64,000 nucleotides of DNA. Source: Thermoactinospora rubra (lineage in GTDB: Bacteria; Actinomycetota; Actinomycetes; Streptosporangiales; Streptosporangiaceae). The stretch is from the NCBI RefSeq assembly GCF_002093975.1, contig NZ_MSZZ01000010.1:186001-250000 (forward strand). Direction: 5' to 3'. The position numbers and the translations under genes are program-made. Under the pieces are notes generated by a model. It made no database searches. It worked only from the letters and a program-made list of their open reading frames with translations, and was not told the DNA's origin. Of the stretch, positions 1-6,398 are shown in pieces; the first letter of the stretch is position 1; every line of letters starts with the position of its first letter.

Positions 1-2
1 CG

Positions 3-824
3 GCCGCCGGACACGAGGTGATCGGCGTCGACACCGCGCCTGGCACCCCGCAGGAAGCGGCCGCCACCCTCCCCGCCGACCTGACGGACCTCGGCGAGGC
101 CTTCGAGGCGGTCACCCGCTTCCGCCCCCAGTCCGTGGTCCACCTGGCCGCCATCGCCACCCCGTTCAGCCGGTCCGACGCGGTGACCTTCCGGGTCAAC
201 ACGCAGCTGGCCTTCAACCTCTGCGAGGCGTCCGTCTCGCTCGGCGTCGGCAACCTGGTGGTGGCCAGCAGCCCGACCGTGATCGGGTACGGCGCGCCCG
301 GCGGCTGGCGGCCCGCCTACCTGCCCATCGACGAGGAGCACCCCGCCCAGCCGTGGCACGCCTACAGCCTGTCCAAGCTGGTGGCCGAGCAGACCATGCA
401 GGCCTTCGCCCGCACGGCGACCGCCACCCGCATGGCCGCGATCCGTCCCTGCTTCGTCATCGCCCCCGAGGAGTGGGCCGGCGCCCCGACCCAGTCCGGC
501 CACACCGTCGCCGAACGGCTCGAGCGCCCGGAGATCGCCGGGGCCTCGCTGTTCAACTACATCGACGCCCGCGACGCGGCCGAGATGGTGATCGCGCTGC
601 TGGACCACCTGCCCTCGCTGCCGCGCAACGGCGAGGTGTTCTTCGCCGGCGCGGCCGACGCGCTGGCCACCGAGCCGCTGGCCGACCTGCTGCCCAAGAC
701 CGTCCCCGGCACCGAGGGCCTGGCCTCCTCGCTGACCGGCACCACGCCCGCTTTCTCCTCCGCCAAAGCTGAACGCCTGCTCGGCTGGCAGGCCAAGCGC
801 AGCTGGCGGACCGAACTCTCGTGA
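3..824 (+). CDS. NAD-dependent epimerase/dehydratase (extended SDR), 5' truncated
   Basis: This is an extended short-chain dehydrogenase/reductase cut by the left edge of the window. The visible part opens inside the Rossmann fold, in the strand ending AAGHEVIGVD, so the GTG at 18 is an internal valine and not a start. The NAD-fold motif VVHLAAIA and the catalytic YSLSK (YxxxK) are present. The downstream genes are a sugar-acid dehydratase and a 5-dehydro-4-deoxyglucarate dehydratase, so a uronate dehydrogenase role (uronate to aldarolactone) fits. That substrate is inference from context; a nucleotide-sugar epimerase is the alternative. The stop is 7 bases before the next ATG, and GAGGAA at 823-828 serves as that gene's ribosome binding site. 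Confidence 0.8.
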   Translation, partial: AAGHEVIGVDTAPGTPQEAAATLPADLTDLGEAFEAVTRFRPQSVVHLAAIATPFSRSDAVTFRVNTQLAFNLCEASVSLGVGNLVVASSPTVIGYGAPGGWRPAYLPIDEEHPAQPWHAYSLSKLVAEQTMQAFARTATATRMAAIRPCFVIAPEEWAGAPTQSGHTVAERLERPEIAGASLFNYIDARDAAEMVIALLDHLPSLPRNGEVFFAGAADALATEPLADLLPKTVPGTEGLASSLTGTTPAFSSAKAERLLGWQAKRSWRTELS

Positions 825-831
825 GGAACCC

Positions 832-1707
832 ATGAAGCTCAGCGGTGTGCTGTTCTTCCCCGTGACCCCCTTCGCCGCCGACGGCTCGCTGGCCGAGCGG
901 GTGCTCGCCGAGCACATCCGCCAGGGGCTGGAGCACGGCCCCGGCGCGGTGTTCGTGGCCTGCGGCACCGGCGAGTTCTCCGCGCTCTCGCAGGCCGAGC
1001 ACGCCCGCGCGGTCCAGGTCGCCGCCGAGGCCGTCCGAGGCCGGGTGCCGCTGCTGGCCGGCGCGGGCGGCCCGCTCGGCGCGGCGCTGGAGCAGGCCCG
1101 CGCGGCACGCGAGGCCGGCGCGGACGGCCTGCTGCTCATGCCGCCCTACCTGGCGCAGGGCCCCAAGGCGGGCTTCGCCGCCTACGTGCGCGCCATCGCC
1201 GCCGAGCTGCCGGTCATCGTCTACCAGCGCGGCTCGGTGGTGCTCGACCCGGCCACCGTGGTGGAGCTGGCGCGCATCCCCGGCGTGATCGGCCTGAAGG
1301 ACGGCCTGGGCGACATCGACCGGATGCAGCGCACCGTGCTCGCGGTCCGCCGGGAGATCGGTCCCGGCTTCACCTTCTTCAACGGCCTGCCGACCGCCGA
1401 GCTGACCATGCCCGCCTACCGCGGCCTGGGCGTGGAGCTGTACTCCTCGGCCGTCTTCGCCTTCGCCCCCGAGATCGCCCTCGCCTACTTCAACGGCGAG
1501 GACCGGCTGCTGACGGAGTTCTACGCGCCCCTGGTGGAGCTGCGCAGCAAGGTCCCGGGCTACGCGGTCTCCCTGGTCAAGGCCGGGCTGCGGCTGCGAG
1601 GGCTGGACGTCGGCCCGGTGCGCCCCCCGCTGACCGACCTGACGCCCGGGCACGAGGCCGAGCTGGACGCCCTCATCAAGCACGGGCTGTCGCTGGTCGC
1701 GGCGTGA
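832..1707 (+). CDS. 5-dehydro-4-deoxyglucarate dehydratase-like (DapA/NAL superfamily)
   Basis: A 291-residue class I aldolase-fold enzyme predicted to dehydrate and decarboxylate 5-dehydro-4-deoxyglucarate to 2,5-dioxopentanoate. The GTGE phosphate/carboxylate loop is at residues 45-48, the active-site Tyr is Y131 in VYQRG, and the Schiff-base Lys is K156 in IGLKDG. The C-terminal VGPVRPPLTDL block is characteristic of the KdgD subgroup and not of DapA. The length is normal for the family. The ATG is preceded by GAGGAA. The gene is second in an operon and its stop overlaps a possible GTG start of the next gene. Known family role: the last steps of oxidative glucarate/galactarate catabolism. 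Confidence 0.85.
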   Translation: MKLSGVLFFPVTPFAADGSLAERVLAEHIRQGLEHGPGAVFVACGTGEFSALSQAEHARAVQVAAEAVRGRVPLLAGAGGPLGAALEQARAAREAGADGLLLMPPYLAQGPKAGFAAYVRAIAAELPVIVYQRGSVVLDPATVVELARIPGVIGLKDGLGDIDRMQRTVLAVRREIGPGFTFFNGLPTAELTMPAYRGLGVELYSSAVFAFAPEIALAYFNGEDRLLTEFYAPLVELRSKVPGYAVSLVKAGLRLRGLDVGPVRPPLTDLTPGHEAELDALIKHGLSLVAA

Positions 1708-1712
1708 CCGCC

Positions 1713-2756
1713 ATGATCAAGGACGTGACCACGACCCTGCGGTCGGTGCCGCTGCGCCGGCCGTGGGGGCCGGACGTGCCGGCCAACCACGTGATCTTCG
1801 TGGAGGTCACGCTGGAGGACGGGCGGAGCGGCACCGGGATCTCCTGGACCCCGCAGATCGGGGCCGGGGCCGTCCAGGCTCTGCTCGACACCGACGTCCG
1901 CGAGGCCGTCGCCGGCCTGCCCGCCCACCCCGAGCTGGTCTGGGACGCCCTGTCCCGGCACCTGAGCGAGGCCGGGCGCGGCGGGCTGGTCACGATCGCG
2001 ATGGCCGGGATCGACCTGGCGCTGTGGGACCTGCGCTGCGCCGGGCGCTCCCTGGCGGAGGTGCTGGGCGCGCGCCGCGAGAGCCTGCCGGTGTACGGCA
2101 GCGGCGTCAACCTCCACTACTCCCTGGAGGAGCTGGTCGCGCAGGCCGGGCGGTGGAAGGCCGAGGGGCTGCCGGCCGTCAAGATCAAGGTGGGCCGGCC
2201 GGACCTGGCCGAGGACGTCGAGCGCGTGGCCGCCGTCCGCGAGGTCATCGGGCCGGACACCGTCCTCATGGTCGACGCGAACCAGCGCTGGGACCTGCAC
2301 CGCGCCCGGCGGGCGATGGCGGCGCTGGAGCCGTACGGCCTGCACTGGATCGAGGAGCCGCTGCCGGCCGACGACGTGGCCGCCCACGTGGAGCTGCGCC
2401 GGAGCATCGGCGTGCCGGTCGCGGTCGGCGAGAACGTCTACACCGTCCACGGCTTCCGCGACCTGCTCGTGGCCGGGGCGTGCGACGTGGTGCAGCCCAA
2501 CGTGGTCAGGGTCGGCGGGATCACCCCGTTCCTGCGGATCGCCGAGCTGGCCCGGGCCTTCGACGTGCCGGTGTACCCGCACCTGCTGACCGAGCTGTCC
2601 GGGCAGCTGGCCCTCGCCCTGCCCCATCCCGCGATGGTGGAGAAGGTGGAGGACGCCTCGCTGGCCGAGCTGGGCGTGCTGGCCGAGCCGTACCCGGTGG
2701 CGATCGAGGGGGCGCGGCTGCGCGCCACGGGCCATCCGACGAGGTGGGCACGATGA
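1713..2756 (+). CDS. Enolase-superfamily dehydratase (mandelate racemase/MLE type)
   Basis: A 347-residue mandelate racemase/muconate lactonizing enzyme family member, probably an aldarate (galactarate or glucarate) dehydratase feeding the preceding enzyme. Visible catalytic and metal residues are KxK at K157/K159, metal ligands D188 (VDANQ), E214 (IEEP) and E240 (VGEN), and H289 (PHLL). The usual Asp partner of that His is Asn here (N263 in VQPNVVRVGGI). A GTG at 1704 overlapping the upstream TGA is an alternative start; I prefer the ATG at 1713. The stop overlaps the next gene's ATG at 2753. The substrate cannot be decided from sequence alone. Confidence 0.82.
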   Translation: MIKDVTTTLRSVPLRRPWGPDVPANHVIFVEVTLEDGRSGTGISWTPQIGAGAVQALLDTDVREAVAGLPAHPELVWDALSRHLSEAGRGGLVTIAMAGIDLALWDLRCAGRSLAEVLGARRESLPVYGSGVNLHYSLEELVAQAGRWKAEGLPAVKIKVGRPDLAEDVERVAAVREVIGPDTVLMVDANQRWDLHRARRAMAALEPYGLHWIEEPLPADDVAAHVELRRSIGVPVAVGENVYTVHGFRDLLVAGACDVVQPNVVRVGGITPFLRIAELARAFDVPVYPHLLTELSGQLALALPHPAMVEKVEDASLAELGVLAEPYPVAIEGARLRATGHPTRWAR

Positions 2757-4615
2757 GGATCGTCGTCGCGGGAGTGCACGGCTACGGCCGCCACCACCTG
2801 CAGAACATCGGCCGCCTGCCGGGCGCCGAGCTGGCCGGCGTCTGCGACACCCGGCCGCTGGACGGCGTGGACGTGCCGCAGTCGGCCGACCTGCCCGCGC
2901 TCATCGAGAAGACCGGCGCGGACATCGCCGTGATCGCCACGCCCATCCACACCCACGCCGGGCTGGCCGAGGCCGCGCTGCGGGCGGGCGCGCACGTGCT
3001 GCTGGAGAAGCCGCCCGCGCCCTCGACGGCGGAGTTCGAGCGGATCCTGCGCGCGGTCGCCGAGACCGGGCGCGCCTGCCAGGTCGGCTTCCAGTCGCTC
3101 GGCTCGCTGGCCGTGCCCGCCGCGCGCTCGGCCGTCGGGCGGATCCGCGGCATCGGCGTCGCGGGCGCGTGGGAGCGGACGACCGGCTACTTCACGCGCT
3201 CGGCGTGGGCGGGCAGGCGGCGGCTGGACGGCGTCGACGTCATGGACGGCGCGATGACCAACCCGTTCGCGCACGCCGTCGCCACCGCGCTGGCCGTGGC
3301 CGGCGCGCGGTCCGCCGACGCGATCGAGGACATCGAGCTGGAGCTGTACCGGGCCAACGCCATCGAGTCCGACGACACCTCAAGCGCCCGGCTGCGGCTG
3401 GCGGACGGCACGGTCGTCACCGTCGCCGTGTCCCTGTGCGCCGAGCGGCGGTATGAGCCCTACCTGCACGTCCACGGCGAGGACGGCCAGGCGCGGCTGT
3501 TCTACACCACCGACGAGATCGAGGTGGACGGCGTGCGGACCGGCTACGGCCGCGTCGACCTGCTGGCCAACCTCCTCGCGCACGTCCGCGACGGGGAGGA
3601 GCTGCTGGTGCCGCTGGCCGCGACGGGCGCCTTCACCCGCTTCGTCGACGCCGTACGGCTCGCGCCCGACCCCCGGCCGATCCCCGGCGAGCACCAGGTG
3701 ATCGAGCCGCACCGCAGGCTGCTGCCCGGCATAGCCGGCCTGGCGGTACGCAGCGCCGCGGAGCTGAAGCTGCTGTCGGAGCTGGGCTTCCCCGGAGCGC
3801 GGGCCGACGCCGAGTGGCCGGAGGTCACCCTCGACGGGCCGGCCGCCTACGTCTACCGCGGCGACCTGCAGGCCACCGACGCGCCCCGGCCGTACCTGCA
3901 TCCGGTGCGCACGCTCGGCGGCACCGTGGTCACCGAGGCCCAGCCCGCCGACCACGTCCACCACTTCGGCGCCGGGGTGGCCGTCGCCGACGTGGACGGC
4001 GTCAACTTCTGGGGCGGCTCCACCTACGTGCCCGGCCGGGGCCCGGTGATCCTGCCCAACCACGGCAGCCAGCGGCGCCGCCGCCTGGAGCCGGTGCCCG
4101 GCGGCTACGCCGAGCATCTGGACTGGGTCGGCCCCGACGGCCGGGTGGTGGTGCGCGAGGGCAGGAGGCTCACCGCGCGGCGGCTGGACGGCGTCTGGGC
4201 CCTGGACTTCGCCTTCACGCTGTCCGGCGGCCCGCTGGACATCCAGAGCTCGGCCTGCAAGGGCCGGACCGGCGCCGGCTACGGCGGGTTCTTCTGGCGC
4301 GCCCCCAAGGACTCCCCCGGCCTGGACGCCTTCACCGCCGAGGCGCACGGCGAGCAGGCCGTCCACGGCAGCCGCGCCCCGTGGCTGGCGCTGGTGTCCG
4401 ACGCCTGGAGCCTGCTGTTCCTCCAGCGCGGCGCGGTCGATCCGTGGTTCGTGCGCGTGGCCGAATACCCGGGCGCCGGGCCCGCCCTGGCCTGGGACAC
4501 CCCGCTGCGCCTGGACGGCGAGCTGTCCAGGGCCGTCACGGTGGTGGTCGCCGACGGGCGGCTGTCCCCCGAGGCGGCGGCCGAGCTGGCCGCCCGCGCC
4601 GGGCGCGCCCGCTGA
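2753..4615 (+). CDS. Fused Gfo/Idh/MocA oxidoreductase and PmoA-like (DUF6807) protein
   Basis: A 620-residue two-domain protein. Residues 1 to about 330 are a Gfo/Idh/MocA NAD(P)-dependent sugar oxidoreductase with a Rossmann start (VVAGVHGYGRHH) and the EKP motif (LLEKPPAP) that carries the catalytic Lys. Residues about 345-620 match the PmoA/DUF6807 family, with blocks such as YLHPVRTLGG, DHVHHFGAG, NFWGGSTYV and GGFFWRAPKD. The same two functions are separate adjacent genes at 16645 and 17718, so the fusion implies that they act together. ATG 2753 overlaps the preceding stop, so translation is probably coupled. The function of PmoA-like domains is not established; a role in sugar-acid or pectin-fragment metabolism is inference. 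Confidence 0.82.
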   Translation: MRIVVAGVHGYGRHHLQNIGRLPGAELAGVCDTRPLDGVDVPQSADLPALIEKTGADIAVIATPIHTHAGLAEAALRAGAHVLLEKPPAPSTAEFERILRAVAETGRACQVGFQSLGSLAVPAARSAVGRIRGIGVAGAWERTTGYFTRSAWAGRRRLDGVDVMDGAMTNPFAHAVATALAVAGARSADAIEDIELELYRANAIESDDTSSARLRLADGTVVTVAVSLCAERRYEPYLHVHGEDGQARLFYTTDEIEVDGVRTGYGRVDLLANLLAHVRDGEELLVPLAATGAFTRFVDAVRLAPDPRPIPGEHQVIEPHRRLLPGIAGLAVRSAAELKLLSELGFPGARADAEWPEVTLDGPAAYVYRGDLQATDAPRPYLHPVRTLGGTVVTEAQPADHVHHFGAGVAVADVDGVNFWGGSTYVPGRGPVILPNHGSQRRRRLEPVPGGYAEHLDWVGPDGRVVVREGRRLTARRLDGVWALDFAFTLSGGPLDIQSSACKGRTGAGYGGFFWRAPKDSPGLDAFTAEAHGEQAVHGSRAPWLALVSDAWSLLFLQRGAVDPWFVRVAEYPGAGPALAWDTPLRLDGELSRAVTVVVADGRLSPEAAAELAARAGRAR

Positions 4616-4620
4616 GAAGC

Positions 4621-4653
4621 GTACGGCCCGCGCGGACCGGGCGCGGGCCGTAC
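4621..4653 (+). terminator. Hairpin terminator after the uronate-type operon
   Basis: A perfect 13-bp inverted repeat (GTACGGCCCGCGC and its complement) with a 7-base loop starts five bases after the stop of the fused gene. There is no T-run, as is common for terminators in high-GC actinomycetes. It separates the operon from the pectate lyase gene. Confidence 0.7.
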
Positions 4654-4705
4654 TCCTGCCGCCGGGGGCGGTCCCCGGCGGGACCATCGTATGAGGAGAA
4701 ACCAC

Positions 4706-6331
4706 ATGCGACATGTCGGCAAGGTTTCCGTTGCCGCCGTGGCCGTGCTCGCCGGCGGCCTGTTAGCGGGCGCCGCGCAGGCGGCCGCCGTCCCGGGCCC
4801 GGGAACGTACGTGATCAAGAACCTGGCCAGCGGCCTGTGCCTGACCGCCCCGGCGGGCGGCGCCGGTGCGCAGCTCCAGGAGACCGCCTGCGACGGCGGC
4901 TCGGACCAGAAGTGGACGCTGGCCTCGTCCGGCGCCCTGACCAACGGCTCGCTGTGCGCCGGGGTGATCGGCGCCTCGACCAGCGCGGGCAAGGCCGTCG
5001 TGCAGGAGGCGTGCACCGGGGCGGCCAGCCAGCGGTGGACGGTCCAGGCCGCCAGTACGGCGTACCGGGTCGTCAACGCCAACAGCTCGCTGTGCATGAA
5101 CACCGGCAGCGGCCTGATCAAGCAGAACTCCTGCGACAACGCCACCACCAAGCAGTGGACGTTCACCTCGTCGGGATCGAACCCTTCCCCGTCCCCCTCG
5201 GCGTCCCCCTCGCCGTCGCCGACGGTGACGCCGACCGGCACCCCGACCACGCCGCCGCCCTCGGGCGGCGCGCTGTACGTGGCGCCCAACGGCACCGACG
5301 GCGCGGCCGGGACGGTGTCGAACCCGACGACGCTCACCTCGGCGATCACCCGCGTCGCCCCCGGCGGGACGATCTACATGCGCGGCGGGACCTACAACCT
5401 CTCCCAGACCGTCACCATCGCGCCGGGCAACAACGGCACCTCCAGCGCCCGCAAGAAGCTGTCCGCCTACCCCGGCGAGACGCCGGTGCTGAACTTCTCG
5501 GCCCAAAGCGAGGACCCGGCCAACCGCGGCCTGGCCGTGAACGGGTCGTACTGGCACGTCTACGGCCTCGTCGTGCAGCGGGCCGGCGACAACGGGATCT
5601 TCGTCGGCGGCAGCAACAACATCATCGAGCGCACGGTGACCCGCTACAACCGCGACACCGGCCTGCAGCTGTCGCGGATCGCCTCCGACACCCCGCGCGC
5701 CCAGTGGCCGGCCGACAACCTCATCCTCAGCGCGCTGTCGCACGACAACGCCGACTCCGACGGCGAGGACGCCGACGGCTTCGCCGCCAAGCTCACCGTC
5801 GGCTCCGGCAACGTCTTCCGCTACTGCGTGGCCCGCAACAACATCGACGACGGCTGGGACCTGTACACCAAGACCGACACCGGCCCCATCGGCCCGGTGA
5901 CCATCGAGGACTCGCTGGCCTACAACAACGGCACGCTCAGCGACGGCAGCCAGGCCGGCGCCGGCGACCGCAACGGCTACAAGCTCGGCGGCGAGGACAT
6001 CGCGGTCAACCACGTCGTCCGGCGCAACTTCGCCTACCGCAACGGCAAGCACGGGTTCACCTACAACCGCAACCCCGGCACGATGACGGTGTCCGGAAAC
6101 GTCAGCATCGACAACGCCGAGCGCAACTTCTCCTTCGACGCCGGCACGTCGGTGTTCACCCAGAACACCTCCTGCCGCAGCGGCAGCGGCACCAACGACA
6201 AGATCGTCGGTAGCGCGGACGGCACGAACCAGTTCTGGACCGGCTCCAACGGGCCCCGGTGCTCCTCCTACGCCGGCGCCCTGAGCTGGCACTTCGCCTC
6301 CGACGGCCGCCTCGTGGTGACCTTCGGCTAG
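4706..6331 (+). CDS. Secreted ricin-type lectin / PL9 pectate lyase
   Basis: A 541-residue exported enzyme. A signal peptide (about 1-27, hydrophobic core VAAVAVLAGGLLAGA) is followed by a ricin-type beta-trefoil carbohydrate-binding domain (about 30-155, repeated QxW motifs), a Ser/Pro linker, and a right-handed beta-helix resembling polysaccharide lyase family 9. The PL9-like motifs DADGFAAK, DDGWDLY and NGYKLGG supply the calcium-binding Asp residues and the catalytic Lys of that family. It would cleave polygalacturonate outside the cell and supply substrate for the upstream uronate genes. The ATG at 4691 is rejected as the start because GAGGAGA inside it is the ribosome binding site for the ATG at 4706. 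Confidence 0.85.
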   Translation: MRHVGKVSVAAVAVLAGGLLAGAAQAAAVPGPGTYVIKNLASGLCLTAPAGGAGAQLQETACDGGSDQKWTLASSGALTNGSLCAGVIGASTSAGKAVVQEACTGAASQRWTVQAASTAYRVVNANSSLCMNTGSGLIKQNSCDNATTKQWTFTSSGSNPSPSPSASPSPSPTVTPTGTPTTPPPSGGALYVAPNGTDGAAGTVSNPTTLTSAITRVAPGGTIYMRGGTYNLSQTVTIAPGNNGTSSARKKLSAYPGETPVLNFSAQSEDPANRGLAVNGSYWHVYGLVVQRAGDNGIFVGGSNNIIERTVTRYNRDTGLQLSRIASDTPRAQWPADNLILSALSHDNADSDGEDADGFAAKLTVGSGNVFRYCVARNNIDDGWDLYTKTDTGPIGPVTIEDSLAYNNGTLSDGSQAGAGDRNGYKLGGEDIAVNHVVRRNFAYRNGKHGFTYNRNPGTMTVSGNVSIDNAERNFSFDAGTSVFTQNTSCRSGSGTNDKIVGSADGTNQFWTGSNGPRCSSYAGALSWHFASDGRLVVTFG

Positions 6332-6338
6332 CCTCACC

Positions 6339-6374
6339 CGCCCTCGGCGTACACCCCGGCATACGCCGAGGGCG
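6339..6374. terminator. Bidirectional hairpin between convergent genes
   Basis: A 13-bp perfect inverted repeat (CGCCCTCGGCGTA, 6339-6351, and its complement, 6362-6374) lies between the convergent pectate lyase and GH10 genes. It could stop transcription from both sides. Confidence 0.65.
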
Positions 6375-6398
6375 GGGTGGCACCCCGGGATGACCGGT

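Noticed and set aside
553-1683. Long minus-strand open frame opposite the KdgD-like gene (and similar ones such as 4763-6337, 24441-25700 and 36478-38361)
   Set aside because: These are antisense shadows of GC-rich genes: repetitive Arg/Ala/Gly/Ser or His/Gln-rich translations with no domain, no ribosome binding site, and a confident gene on the other strand.
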